Source: Pseudomonas paralactis
GTDB lineage: Bacteria; Pseudomonadota; Gammaproteobacteria; Pseudomonadales; Pseudomonadaceae
DNA: 64,000 nt
Assembly (NCBI RefSeq): GCF_001439735.1
Contig: NZ_JYLN01000003.1
Span: 186,001-250,000 of the forward strand
Direction of reading: 5' to 3'
The notes beneath the pieces were generated by a model. The model was given only the letters and a program-made list of their open reading frames with translations, was not told the DNA's origin and made no database searches. The translations under genes and the position numbers were made by a program. Below are positions 41,519-51,523 of the stretch, piece by piece. Position 1 is the stretch's first letter; every line of letters begins with the position of its first letter.

Positions 41519-41555
41519 CAAAAAAAAGGGCCTGAAGAACGAGTCTTCAAGCCCT
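41519..41555 (-). terminator. Intrinsic terminator of aspA
   Basis: Minus strand: GGGCTTGAAGA, CTCGT loop, TCTTCAGGCCC, then eight T residues, about 54 nt after the aspA stop. Confidence 0.88.
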
Positions 41556-41608
41556 CAAAAGGTGAGAGGTGTCTAGTCCCTCAGCCTGGTGAGCGGTGCA
41601 ACAAACGC

Positions 41609-43033
<1,425 letters not shown>

Positions 43034-43216
43034 GACGGAAATCATCTCGATATGGACCCGGAACTGGCCGGAACGCTGCGAATGCTAGGCTTGTAGAAGT
43101 TTTTGGGCCAATGCTGTTAAACACTGGCCTATGCACAAACGGCATAATGTTGATGTGACCCAGCTATGATGGCGGGCGTGTGTGCCAAAATGGTGCATTC
43201 GGCGTGGGAGGCAGAG

Positions 43217-44125
43217 ATGAACCTTGAAAGCAAATGGCTGGAAGACTTCAGCGCCCTGGCGGCGACGCGCAGCTTTTCCCAGGCTGCGGAACGGCGCTTT
43301 GTGACCCAGCCGGCGTTCAGCCGCCGTATCCGTAGCCTTGAGGCCGCGTTGGGCCTGACGCTGGTCAACCGTTCGCGTACGCCGGTGGAGTTGACGGCGG
43401 CGGGGCAGTTGTTCCTCGTGACGGCGCGCACCGTGGTCGAACAGCTCGGTGAAGTCCTGCGCCATTTGCATCACCTGGAAGGCGGGCAGGGCGAAGTCAT
43501 GCAAGTGGCGGCCGCGCACTCCCTGGCCTTGGGGTTCTTCCCGCGGTGGATCGCGCAGTTGCGCAACGAGGGCTTGAATATCGCCACGCGGCTGGTCGCC
43601 ACCAACGTCGGCGACGCCGTGCACGCCCTGCGCGAAGGCGGTTGCGACCTGATGCTGGCGTTCTACGACCCGGACGCGGCGATGCAAATGGACGCCGAAA
43701 TTTTCCCGTCGCTGCACCTGGGTAACACCGAAATGCTCCCGGTGTGCGCCGCCGATGCCGATGGCAAGCCGCTGTTCGACCTGGAAGGCGAGGGCAGCGT
43801 ACCGCTGCTGGCCTACAGCGCCGGCGCGTTCCTGGGCCGCTCGGTGAATTTGCTGCTGCGCCAGCGGGCGCTGCGCTTTACCACCATCTATGAAACCGCC
43901 ATGGCCGACAGCCTCAAGAGCATGGCGCTCGAAGGCTTGGGTATCGCCTGGGTGCCGCAGTTGAGCGTACGTGCAGAGTTGGCACGCGGCGAACTGGTGG
44001 TGTGCGGCGGGCCGCAATGGCATGTGCCACTGGAGATTCGCTTGTATCGCTGCGCGTTGGTGCGCAAGGCGAATGTGCGGTTGTTGTGGCGCAAGCTGGA
44101 AGGTGGGGCCGCGCAAAGCGCTTGA
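43217..44125 (+). CDS. LysR-family regulator (HypT/YjiE-like)
   Basis: 302 residues from ATG 43217 (MNLESKWLEDFSALAATRSFSQAAERRF), preceded by GGGAGGCAGAG. The N-terminal winged helix (about 6-65: QPAFSRRIRSLEAALGLTLVNR) is followed by a LysR substrate domain (about 90-300). Sequence character, such as VAAAHSLALGFFPRWI and GLGIAWVPQLSV, resembles the hypochlorite-responsive HypT/YjiE branch. It is divergent from aspA, which it may control. Confidence 0.85.
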   Translation: MNLESKWLEDFSALAATRSFSQAAERRFVTQPAFSRRIRSLEAALGLTLVNRSRTPVELTAAGQLFLVTARTVVEQLGEVLRHLHHLEGGQGEVMQVAAAHSLALGFFPRWIAQLRNEGLNIATRLVATNVGDAVHALREGGCDLMLAFYDPDAAMQMDAEIFPSLHLGNTEMLPVCAADADGKPLFDLEGEGSVPLLAYSAGAFLGRSVNLLLRQRALRFTTIYETAMADSLKSMALEGLGIAWVPQLSVRAELARGELVVCGGPQWHVPLEIRLYRCALVRKANVRLLWRKLEGGAAQSA

Positions 44126-44141
44126 GCCCAGCCCAGAACAC

Positions 44142-44232
44142 ATGTGGGAGCTGGCTTGCCTGCGATAGCGGTGTGTCAGCCAACCTATTTGGCACTGATC
44201 CACTGCTATCGCAGGCAAGCCAGCTCCCACAG
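44142..44232. repeat. REPIN (GAGCTGGCTTGCCTGCGAT class)
   Basis: Inverted TGTGGGAGCTGGCTTGCCTG arms around a short spacer, just after the LysR stop and upstream of the purE leader. Confidence 0.9.
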
Positions 44233-44333
44233 GATTTCGTGGTGTTTTCGCTGACTCTTAAGTCAATAAAACCGCCACTTTGCGCCGCTAGACAGATGGT
44301 CATCCCAGGGGCTGTTTATCTGGATTATTACGG

Positions 44334-44339
44334 TATACT
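44334..44339 (+). promoter_or_regulatory. Likely -10 element of purEK
   Basis: TATACT within CGGTATACTG, about 118 nt upstream of the purE start. No clear -35 match, so the call is moderate. Confidence 0.4.
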
Positions 44340-44381
44340 GCGCGGCCTTCGGCCGGTCCAACCGGCCTTAATTCGCACACC

Positions 44382-44418
44382 AAGCCACGCCGGTCTCCCG
44401 CGTGGCTTGTTGTTTTTT
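44382..44418 (+). terminator. Terminator-like hairpin in the purE leader (possible attenuator)
   Basis: AAGCCACGC / GCGTGGCTT with a 9-nt loop, followed by GTTGTTTTTT, only 39 nt before the purE start. An upstream self-complementary GGCCGGTCCAACCGGCC (about 44351-44367) contains ACCGGC, which could pair with GCCGGT at 44388-44393 inside this hairpin. This gives the look of transcription attenuation. No purine-riboswitch consensus was recognised. Confidence 0.55.
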
Positions 44419-44456
44419 GACGCGCCTGCGGGCGCCCAGAGAGAAGAGGCACGACG

Positions 44457-44948
44457 ATGAGTGCATTGGTTGGCGTGATCATGGGCTCCAAGTCCGATTG
44501 GTCCACCCTTAGCCACACCGCCGATATGCTGGAAAAACTCGGCATTCCGTACGAAGTGAAGGTGGTCTCCGCCCACCGCACCCCGGATTTGCTGTTCCAG
44601 TATGCCGATGAAGCAGAATCCCGTGGCATCGAGGTGATCATCGCCGGTGCCGGCGGCGCGGCGCACTTGCCTGGCATGTGTGCGGCCAAGACTCACCTGC
44701 CCGTGCTTGGCGTGCCGGTGCAGTCTTCAATGCTCTCGGGCGTGGATTCGCTGTTGTCCATCGTGCAGATGCCAGCCGGCATTCCGGTGGCAACCCTGGC
44801 GATCGGCAAGGCCGGTGCGATCAACGCAGCCTTGCTGTCGGCCAGCATCCTGGGCGCCAAGCACCCGCAGTTTCATGCGGTGCTGAAAAAATTTCGTGCT
44901 GAGCAGACAGACAGCGTGCTGGACAATCCAGACCCACGTATCGCCTGA
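44457..44948 (+). CDS. purE: N5-carboxyaminoimidazole ribonucleotide mutase
   Basis: 163 residues ([44 protein letters not shown]). The signature GSKSDW and SAHRTP are present, as is [16 protein letters not shown]. It interconverts N5-CAIR and CAIR in de novo purine synthesis, working with PurK, whose gene follows 11 nt later. A hairpin with a T-tract lies in its leader. Confidence 0.95.
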   Translation: MSALVGVIMGSKSDWSTLSHTADMLEKLGIPYEVKVVSAHRTPDLLFQYADEAESRGIEVIIAGAGGAAHLPGMCAAKTHLPVLGVPVQSSMLSGVDSLLSIVQMPAGIPVATLAIGKAGAINAALLSASILGAKHPQFHAVLKKFRAEQTDSVLDNPDPRIA

Positions 44949-44959
44949 GGTTCTTATTG

Positions 44960-46045
44960 ATGAAAATCGGTGTAATCGGTGGCGGCCAATTGGGCCGTAT
45001 GCTGGCCCTGGCGGGTACGCCGCTGGGCATGAACTTCGCCTTCCTCGACCCAGCGCCGGATGCCTGCGCTGCAGCTCTGGGCGAACACCTGCGTGCTGAC
45101 TACAGCGACCCGGACCACCTGCGCCAACTGGCTGATGAAGTTGACCTGGTGACCTTCGAGTTCGAAAGCGTCCCGGCTGAAACCGTGGCTTTCCTGTCGC
45201 AGTTCGTACCGGTGTACCCAAGCGCCGAAGCCCTGCGCATCGCTCGCGACCGCTGGTTCGAAAAAAGCATGTTCAAGGACCTGGGCATCCCGACGCCGGC
45301 CTTCGCTGATATCCAGTCCCAGGCGGACCTGGACGCGGCGGTCGCCAGCATTGGCCTGCCGGCGGTGTTGAAAACCCGCACATTGGGTTACGACGGCAAG
45401 GGCCAGAAAGTCCTGCGCACCGCCGCCGATGTGGTCGGCACTTTTGCCGAGCTGGGCAGCGTTGCCTGCCTGCTGGAAGGCTTCGTGCCGTTCACCGGCG
45501 AAGTCTCGCTGATTGCCGTACGTGCCCGTGATGGCGAAACCCGCTTTTACCCGTTGGTGCACAACACCCACGTCAACGGCATCCTGAAAGTGTCGGTAGC
45601 CAGTACTGACCACCCGTTGCAGGCCCTGGCCGAAGACTATTCCAGCCGTGTGCTCAAGCAGCTGGATTACGTTGGTGTAATGGCGTTCGAGTTCTTTGAA
45701 GTCGACGGCGGCCTCAAGGCCAACGAAATCGCCCCGCGTGTGCACAACTCCGGGCACTGGACCACCGAAGGCGCCGAGTGCAGCCAGTTCGAAAACCACC
45801 TGCGTGCGGTGGCGGGCTTGCCGTTGGGCTCCACGGCCAAGGTCGGCGAGAGCGCCATGCTCAACTTTATCGGTGTCGTACCGCCGGTAGAGCGCGTGAT
45901 GGCGATCGACGATTGCCACGTGCATCACTACGGCAAGGCGTTCAAGGCCGGACGCAAAGTCGGCCACGCCAACCTGCGTTGCAAGGATCGTGCGACGTTG
46001 CAGGCGCAGATTCTCAAGGTTGAGGCGTTAATCGCCGAACAATAA
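44960..46045 (+). CDS. purK: N5-carboxyaminoimidazole ribonucleotide synthase
   Basis: 361 residues from ATG 44960 (MKIGVIGGGQLGRMLALAGTPLG). ATP-grasp enzyme with LKTRTLGYDGKGQKVLRTAAD (about 137-157) and GLKANEIAPRVHNSGHWTTEG (about 253-273). It carboxylates AIR with ATP and bicarbonate to give the PurE substrate. It is the second gene of the purE-purK pair. Confidence 0.95.
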   Translation: MKIGVIGGGQLGRMLALAGTPLGMNFAFLDPAPDACAAALGEHLRADYSDPDHLRQLADEVDLVTFEFESVPAETVAFLSQFVPVYPSAEALRIARDRWFEKSMFKDLGIPTPAFADIQSQADLDAAVASIGLPAVLKTRTLGYDGKGQKVLRTAADVVGTFAELGSVACLLEGFVPFTGEVSLIAVRARDGETRFYPLVHNTHVNGILKVSVASTDHPLQALAEDYSSRVLKQLDYVGVMAFEFFEVDGGLKANEIAPRVHNSGHWTTEGAECSQFENHLRAVAGLPLGSTAKVGESAMLNFIGVVPPVERVMAIDDCHVHHYGKAFKAGRKVGHANLRCKDRATLQAQILKVEALIAEQ

Positions 46046-46150
46046 GCCTGGCCATGGCGGGAACCATTGGGGCTCGCCGTCTCTCTGATTGCAGGATGCC
46101 AAAGCCTGACTAGGCTTTGGCATGACTCATACCAATCAGAGGGAAATGCC

Positions 46151-46396
46151 ATGGGTATCATCGGAACCATTTTTATCGGCTTGATCGTCGGCCTGCTGGC
46201 GCGCTTCCTCAAGCCTGGCGACGACAGCATGGGCTGGATCATGACCATCCTGCTGGGTATCGCAGGTTCGCTGGCGGCCACCTACGGCGGTCAGGCCCTG
46301 GGGATCTACCAGGCTGGCCAGGGCGCGGGCTTCATCGGCGCGCTGGTAGGTGCCATCGTGTTGCTGGTGATCTACGGCCTGATCAAAAAGAAGTAA
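46151..46396 (+). CDS. GlsB/YeaQ/YmgE-type stress-response membrane protein
   Basis: 81 residues from ATG 46151 (MGIIGTIFIGLIVGLLARFLKPGDD), preceded by AGAGGGAAATGCC. Three membrane segments (about 2-18, 27-45, 55-78) separated by the conserved FLKPGDDSMGW and glycine-rich loops of the transglycosylase-associated family. Located in the inner membrane; function unknown, commonly linked with envelope or general stress. Confidence 0.88.
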   Translation: MGIIGTIFIGLIVGLLARFLKPGDDSMGWIMTILLGIAGSLAATYGGQALGIYQAGQGAGFIGALVGAIVLLVIYGLIKKK

Positions 46397-46410
46397 TCAG
46401 CCGACAAAGT

Positions 46411-46435
46411 CCTCTGCGCTGCGCAGGCGCAGAGG
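46411..46435. terminator. Hairpin between the YeaQ-like and DUF3299 genes
   Basis: CCTCTGCGC / GCGCAGAGG, 9-bp stem, 15 nt after the stop. No T-tract. It is followed by TAGAAT (46438-46443), a plausible -10 for the next gene. Confidence 0.5.
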
Positions 46436-46473
46436 GCTAGAATGCTCGGCACTTGTATTTGCCGAGCCTCTCC

Positions 46474-47010
46474 ATGCGCCGTCTACTCTTGACTCTCCTC
46501 CTGCTGGGCTCTGGCCTGGCGCACGCCGGTGAACTGCCGGAAACCGACTGGCTGGACCTGATGCCGCTTTCGGACCAGAAAGCCCTCGAAGCCATGCCCG
46601 AGATCGACCACAACTCCCCCGAAGCCCAAGGCACGTTCACCGACAAGGGTGGCTTGAAGCAGAGCAAAGGCTTGCCGGCGGTGATGTACTCCACCAAGAC
46701 CGTGGCGGCCATGAACGGCAAGAATATCCGCATTGGTGGGTATCCGGTGCCGTTGGAAACCGATGCCAAAGGTCGCAGCACGTTGTTCTTCCTGGTCCCG
46801 TATCCGGGCGCTTGCATTCACGTACCGCCACCGCCGCCTAACCAACTGGTGCTGGTGCGGTATCCCAAGGGGTTGAAGCTGGATGATATCTACACGCCGC
46901 TGTGGGTCACGGGCACGTTGAAGGTGGAGAAGGTCAATAATGACTTGGCCGATGCAGCGTATGCGCTGGAGGCAGGGAAGGTGCGGGTGGTGCAGGAGTC
47001 TGATCTCTAA
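46474..47010 (+). CDS. DUF3299-family exported protein
   Basis: 178 residues from ATG 46474 (MRRLLLTLLLLGSGLAHAGELPETDWLDLMP), with a signal peptide of about 18 residues. The DUF3299 core is MYSTKTVAAMNGKNIRIGGYPVPLE and FFLVPYPGACIHVPPPPPNQLVLVRYPKGL, with a single cysteine. Exported to the periplasm; function not established, though members are often near metal or redox transport genes. Confidence 0.8.
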   Translation: MRRLLLTLLLLGSGLAHAGELPETDWLDLMPLSDQKALEAMPEIDHNSPEAQGTFTDKGGLKQSKGLPAVMYSTKTVAAMNGKNIRIGGYPVPLETDAKGRSTLFFLVPYPGACIHVPPPPPNQLVLVRYPKGLKLDDIYTPLWVTGTLKVEKVNNDLADAAYALEAGKVRVVQESDL

Positions 47011-47027
47011 AGCCCAAAGCATAACCC

Positions 47028-47115
47028 CTGTGGGAGCTGGCTTGCCTGCGATAGCAGCGCCTCGGTGTTCCTGACATACCGAGTTGTCTGCATCGCAGGC
47101 AAGCCAGCTCCCACA
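47028..47115. repeat. REPIN between convergent DUF3299 and mutarotase genes
   Basis: Inverted TGTGGGAGCTGGCTTGCCTG arms, with the right arm ending CCAGCTCCCACA. Confidence 0.9.
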
Positions 47116-47126
47116 TTGGATTGGAT

Positions 47127-48026
47127 TTACAAGGCCAGGGCCGTGATGCGTACTCCCAAAGTGTGGCCTTCACCGGGCGCGAGGCTCACCACATCGTCCA
47201 GCACGTTGGCCGTCTCGATGCACAACATACCCTGCCAGCCGTCATCGGCCATATCGTCTAAAGCCTTGGCCCGTTCGGTCCAGGGGTTCCAGATCACGGT
47301 GGACTTCGAGCCTTCGCTGGTGAGTTGGACACGGCGCTGCCAGTCTTTATCGACAATGCTCAACTGCGCCGGTGTATCCAGGTAGATGCGATCCGTCTCG
47401 GCGGTGAAGTGCAGCAAGCCGGCTTGCTGCTTCTCGGTCCAGCCGTCGGCGGTATCGATATAGGCCAAGCCATCCAGGCCTTCGACCTGCACGTTGCGCA
47501 CGTCGCTCACTGCGAAGTAGGTGTGCAATGCCTGGCTGAAGGTCACAGCGTCGGTGCCGCGGTTGTGGCTGGTCAGGTGGATGTGAAGTTGGTCGTCCAG
47601 CAGCAGGCTCAACTTCAACTCAACCTGATGGGGCCAGCCGGGAAAGCCGCCCGCAGGAACCGGCAGCACCAGTTCGATACGCAGGGTTTCACCTTCGACT
47701 GCCGTCTCGGCCAACGCCCAGAGCGCGGTGCGTGCAAAGCCGTGGGCACCGGCAGGCTGATCGCTCTGGCGCATGGCCTTTACGCTCTGAGGGTTACGCT
47801 CGAACACACCAAACCATGGCCAGCACACCGGTACGCCGGTACGGATGCCTTTGCCCTGCTTGAACACTGCCTCAGGGTTCGGCCAGATCAGCGGCTGTTC
47901 GCCCTCACGCTGGTAACTGAAGATATGCGCACCCTGTTGGGCCACCATCAGCTCGGCGCCGTTGTGGCGGATGCGCCAGCAGTCCAACTCGTCGATTTTC
48001 ACTGTCTCAACGTGAGGCGTAGGCAT
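47127..48026 (-). CDS. D-hexose-6-phosphate mutarotase
   Basis: 299 residues (MPTPHVETVKIDELDCWRIRHNGAELMVAQQGAHIFSY). Aldose-1-epimerase-type beta sandwich of the YeaD family, with GVPVCWPWFG (about 84-93), PAGAHGFAR (about 111) and a late acidic patch near IDTADGWTEKQQ. It interconverts the anomers of glucose-6-phosphate and related sugar phosphates in the cytoplasm. It is convergent with the DUF3299 gene. Confidence 0.88.
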   Translation of the reverse strand: MPTPHVETVKIDELDCWRIRHNGAELMVAQQGAHIFSYQREGEQPLIWPNPEAVFKQGKGIRTGVPVCWPWFGVFERNPQSVKAMRQSDQPAGAHGFARTALWALAETAVEGETLRIELVLPVPAGGFPGWPHQVELKLSLLLDDQLHIHLTSHNRGTDAVTFSQALHTYFAVSDVRNVQVEGLDGLAYIDTADGWTEKQQAGLLHFTAETDRIYLDTPAQLSIVDKDWQRRVQLTSEGSKSTVIWNPWTERAKALDDMADDGWQGMLCIETANVLDDVVSLAPGEGHTLGVRITALAL

Positions 48027-48085
48027 AACAAAGCTCTCTTAAGTGGCAGGCAATGGAGCAATTGACCGTCAAAACCCGGCGAGGT

Positions 48086-48490
48086 TTAACGCGCCCGTGA
48101 CGGTACCGAACGGGTGCGGCCGCTGCCATCGATGGCGACGAACACAAATACCGCTTCGGTGACCTTGCGCCATTCGCTCGAAAGCGGGTCATCGCTCCAC
48201 ACCTCGACCATCATCTGGATCGAGCTGCGGCCGATTTCCAGGGCCTGGGTATAGAAGGAAAGCTGCGCGCCCACTGCTACCGGTACCAGGAAGGCCATGC
48301 GGTCAATGGCGACAGTGGCGACGCGCCCGCCGGCGACCTTGCTGGCCATTGCCGTGCCAGCCAGGTCCATCTGCGCGACCAGCCAGCCGCCGAAGATATC
48401 GCCAAAACCGTTGGTTTCACGCGGCAGTGCGGTGATTTGCAGGGCGAGATCGCCTTGCGGGATAGGATCTTCTTGTTCGAGTTCGATCAT
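48086..48490 (-). CDS. Acyl-CoA thioesterase (YciA-like hotdog fold)
   Basis: 134 residues (MIELEQEDPIPQGDLALQITALPRETNGFGDIFGGWLVAQMDLAG). Single hotdog domain with GDIFGGWLVAQMDLA (catalytic aspartate), RVATVAIDRMAFLVPV and SEWRKVTEAVFVFVAID. It hydrolyses acyl-CoA thioesters in the cytoplasm; chain preference not predictable here. It is 59 nt upstream of the mutarotase gene and may be co-transcribed. Confidence 0.9.
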   Translation of the reverse strand: MIELEQEDPIPQGDLALQITALPRETNGFGDIFGGWLVAQMDLAGTAMASKVAGGRVATVAIDRMAFLVPVAVGAQLSFYTQALEIGRSSIQMMVEVWSDDPLSSEWRKVTEAVFVFVAIDGSGRTRSVPSRAR

Positions 48491-48896
48491 GCCGAGGGTG
48501 CCTCTGACCCGTGACGCTTCATGGGTATTTCAAGTGGATAGCCGTCTTCTCAGAAAAACGTTTCAGCACCAACATACACCGCTCGATGCGTTTCTCGTAA
48601 GGCGAACTAAAGGGAAACTCTGCCAAATCGGCTGGGTGGTACCCAACAGCGTTTTGGCACAGCAGCCCCTCAAAACAGCGGGTCTGGCGCTTGCACCGGC
48701 GAGTATATCGAGACCCTGGCGCCACGACGACCTCCCGACGCTCATTTGGTCGGTAAATAGACGCTGTATCGCGGCTTTTGCGCGCAACTGTGTTCCTGGC
48801 GCTGTGCTTTTTCAAGCGATTTGCTATCTTGCCAAACCCGCCGCAAGTCACGGGCGTGCAGTCCTTTACGATGATTACTATAAGAGAAGCCTTGCC
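48491..48896. other. Gap between thioesterase and MFS genes
   Basis: About 400 nt. The MFS frame stays open but shows no protein-like signal; no repeat, hairpin with T-tract or RNA gene was seen. It presumably holds two divergent promoters. Confidence 0.5.
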
Positions 48897-50186
48897 ATGT
48901 CCTCCGTGCCTGCAAGCAGTGCGCAACCCTCGCGCCCGCTGACCCGCAACGACTACAAAACCCTGTCGCTGTCTGCCTTGGGCGGGGCGCTGGAGTTCTA
49001 CGACTTCATCATCTTTGTATTTTTCGCCACCGTGGTCGGGAAACTGTTCTTCCCCGTCGACATGCCCGAATGGCTGCGCATGATGCAGACCTTCGGCATC
49101 TTCGCCGCCGGCTACCTGGCCCGCCCCTTGGGCGGCATCATCATGGCGCACTTTGGTGACCTGCTGGGGCGCAAGAAGATGTTCACCCTGAGCATCTTCA
49201 TGATGGCCGTACCCACCTTGATCATGGGCCTGCTGCCGACCTACGCGCAGATCGGCCTGTGGGCGCCGGTCCTGTTGCTGCTGATGCGCATCATCCAGGG
49301 CGCGGCGATTGGCGGCGAAGTACCGGGCGCCTGGGTGTTCGTCTCCGAGCACGTCCCGCCGCGCCACATCGGCTACGCCTGCGGCACCCTGACCAGCGGC
49401 CTCACCGCCGGTATTCTGCTGGGCTCGCTGGTGGCCACGGGCATCAATACGGTCTACACCCCCGAGCAGGTCTCCGATTACGCCTGGCGGATCCCGTTCC
49501 TGCTCGGCGGCGTATTCGGGCTGCTGTCGGTGTACTTGCGCCGCTGGCTGCATGAAACACCGATCTTCGCTGAGATGCAGCAACGCAAGAGCCTGGCTGC
49601 TGAGCTGCCGTTGCGCGCGGTGTTGCGCGATCACCGTGGGGCGATTGTGTTGTCGATGCTGCTGACCTGGCTGCTGTCGGCCGGTGTTGTTGTGGTCATC
49701 CTCATGACGCCGACCGTGCTGCAAACCCTCTATCACTTCAGCCCAACGGTGGCGCTGCAGGCCAACAGCCTGGCCATCGTGACCCTGAGCCTGGGTTGCA
49801 TCGCCGCAGGTGCGCTGGCCGACCGTTTTGGCGCCGGTCGCGTGCTGGTCACCGGTTGCGCACTGTTGCTGGCGACTTCCTGGACGCTGTATCACAGCCT
49901 GATGGCGCATCCCGACTGGCTGTTCCCTTTGTATGCCCTGACCGGCCTGTTTGTCGGCACCATCGGCGTAGTGCCCTACGTGATGGTCAAGGCTTTCCCG
50001 CCGGTGGTGCGCTTCAGCGGCCTGTCGTTCTCCTACAACGTTGCTTATGCCGTGTTCGGCGGGTTGACACCCTTGGCGGTGTCGCTGCTGATGAAGGAGA
50101 GCCCGATGGGCCCGGCTTATTACGTCGCCGTGCTGTGCGTGATGGGGATGCTGGTGGGCGGGTATCTGTGGAAACGCGGTCGTTGA
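48897..50186 (+). CDS. MFS transporter (metabolite:H+ symporter type)
   Basis: 429 residues from ATG 48897 (MSSVPASSAQPSRPLTRNDYKTLSLSALGGALEFYDFIIF), about 12 helices. MHS-family marks are GGALEFYDFIIFVFFATVVG (about 29-48), GDLLGRKKMFTLSIFMMA (about 90-107) and RIIQGAAIGGEVPGAWVFVSEHVP (about 132-155). It probably imports an organic acid or osmolyte with protons. Pseudomonas genomes often carry an MFS gene directly before pstS, as here. The long frame upstream is not part of the protein. Confidence 0.87.
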   Translation: MSSVPASSAQPSRPLTRNDYKTLSLSALGGALEFYDFIIFVFFATVVGKLFFPVDMPEWLRMMQTFGIFAAGYLARPLGGIIMAHFGDLLGRKKMFTLSIFMMAVPTLIMGLLPTYAQIGLWAPVLLLLMRIIQGAAIGGEVPGAWVFVSEHVPPRHIGYACGTLTSGLTAGILLGSLVATGINTVYTPEQVSDYAWRIPFLLGGVFGLLSVYLRRWLHETPIFAEMQQRKSLAAELPLRAVLRDHRGAIVLSMLLTWLLSAGVVVVILMTPTVLQTLYHFSPTVALQANSLAIVTLSLGCIAAGALADRFGAGRVLVTGCALLLATSWTLYHSLMAHPDWLFPLYALTGLFVGTIGVVPYVMVKAFPPVVRFSGLSFSYNVAYAVFGGLTPLAVSLLMKESPMGPAYYVAVLCVMGMLVGGYLWKRGR

Positions 50187-50209
50187 AACCTGCACATTCA
50201 GATAGTGGC

Positions 50210-50227
50210 CTTTCATCTAACTGTCAC
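50210..50227 (+). promoter_or_regulatory. Pho box before pstS
   Basis: CTTTCAT-CTAA-CTGTCAC, two 7-mers at 11-bp spacing, matching the PhoB consensus CTGTCAT-N4-CTGTCAT at 12 of 14 positions. It is 78 bp before the pstS start, enough for a normal leader. Confidence 0.75.
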
Positions 50228-50305
50228 ATTCCAGACATAGAGTGTTCACACGGCCTCCTGATACTTGGCCCCGATCCAACTATCCCTATCTGCTAGGAGC
50301 AAGGC

Positions 50306-51292
50306 ATGAAACTGAAACGTTTGATGGCGGCAATGACTTTTGTCGCTGCTGGCGTTGCGACCGCCAACGCGGTGGCCGCTGGTGTTGATCCGGCAATTCC
50401 GGCTTACGTCAAGACCACTGGTGTGTCGGGCAACCTGTCCAGCGTCGGTTCCGATACCCTGGCTAACCTGATGACCCTGTGGGCCGAGGGTTACAAAAAG
50501 GAATACCCGAACGTCAACATCCAGATTCAAGCTGCCGGCTCTGCCACTGCGCCACCTGCGTTGACTGAAGGCACCTCCAACCTGGGCCCGATGAGCCGCA
50601 AGATGAAGGACACCGAACTGGCTGCCTTCGAGCAGAAGTACGGCTACAAGCCAACCGCTATCCCGGTTGCGGTGGATGCCCTGGCGGTATTTGTGCACAA
50701 GGACAACCCGATCCAGCACCTGACCATGGAACAGGTCGATGCGATCTTCTCCTCGACGCGTCTGTGCGGCGCCAAAGCCGATGTGAAAACCTGGGGCGAC
50801 CTGGGTGTGACCGGCGACCTGGCCAACAAGCCAGTGCAATTGTTCGGGCGTAACTCGGTATCCGGTACCTACGGCTACTTCAAGGAAGAAGCCCTGTGCA
50901 AAGGCGACTACAAGCCAAACGTGAACGAACAACCGGGTTCGGCTTCGGTGGTGCAGTCGATCAGCTCCTCGCTCAACGGTATCGGTTACTCGGGCATCGG
51001 CTACAAGACCGCCAGTGTGAAGACCGTGGCCCTGGCCAAGAAAGGCAGCACTGACTTCATCGAAGACAGCGAAGAAAACGCCCTGAACGGCAAATACCCG
51101 CTGTCGCGTTTCCTCTACGTTTACGTCAACAAAGCCCCGAACAAGCCTCTGGCTCCGCTGGAAGCCGAGTTCGTGAAACTGGTGCTGTCCAAGCAGGGCC
51201 AGGAAGTGGTGGTGAAAGACGGCTACATCCCACTGCCTGCCAAAGTGGCCGCCAAGGCCCTGGCTGAGCTGGGTCTGAAAGAAGGCAACTAA
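50306..51292 (+). CDS. pstS: Phosphate ABC transporter periplasmic binding protein
   Basis: 328 residues with a signal peptide ([29 protein letters not shown]), preceded by AGGAGCAAGGC. Phosphate-binding loops are [27 protein letters not shown] (about 79-105) and [12 protein letters not shown] (about 185-196). It captures inorganic phosphate for PstCAB. A Pho box lies upstream and a REPIN follows the stop. Confidence 0.95.
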   Translation: MKLKRLMAAMTFVAAGVATANAVAAGVDPAIPAYVKTTGVSGNLSSVGSDTLANLMTLWAEGYKKEYPNVNIQIQAAGSATAPPALTEGTSNLGPMSRKMKDTELAAFEQKYGYKPTAIPVAVDALAVFVHKDNPIQHLTMEQVDAIFSSTRLCGAKADVKTWGDLGVTGDLANKPVQLFGRNSVSGTYGYFKEEALCKGDYKPNVNEQPGSASVVQSISSSLNGIGYSGIGYKTASVKTVALAKKGSTDFIEDSEENALNGKYPLSRFLYVYVNKAPNKPLAPLEAEFVKLVLSKQGQEVVVKDGYIPLPAKVAAKALAELGLKEGN

Positions 51293-51325
51293 GCCTGCGA
51301 TACCTGATGTAGACGCATGCTTTTC

Positions 51326-51412
51326 TGTGGGAGCGGGCTTGCCCGCGATGCTGGCGACGCGGTTTAGCGTTGAAATCGTGTTGATGCCATCGCGGGCAAG
51401 CCCGCTCCCACA
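51326..51412. repeat. REPIN between pstS and pstC
   Basis: Inverted TGTGGGAGCGGGCTTGCCCG arms. Inside the pst block it probably stabilises the pstS 3' end and lowers read-through. Confidence 0.9.
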
Positions 51413-51483
51413 TAAGCAGTCTGCATCCCTATTTTTAATCCGCTGCCAGCCCTGCTTCGCGGCGGATTTGCTGCGTCACTGCA

Positions 51484-51501
51484 CTGTCATCTTTCTGTCA
51501 T
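51484..51501 (+). promoter_or_regulatory. Perfect Pho box before pstC
   Basis: CTGTCATCTTTCTGTCAT: both 7-mers exact with the standard 4-nt spacer. TAGGGT at 51511-51516 is a plausible -10, which would start RNA at about 51523-51524, at the pstC ATG. Confidence 0.85.
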
Positions 51502-51523
51502 ACAGGATCGCTAGGGTGTGCGC

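Noticed and set aside
41520..41556. Terminator for a plus-strand transcript at the aspA 3' end
   Set aside because: The T-tract lies on the minus-strand side, so it ends aspA; no plus-strand gene precedes it.
48297..48896. 200-residue N-terminal extension of the MFS protein
   Set aside because: No homology character, overlaps the thioesterase gene on the other strand, and the ATG at 48897 starts the conserved transporter.
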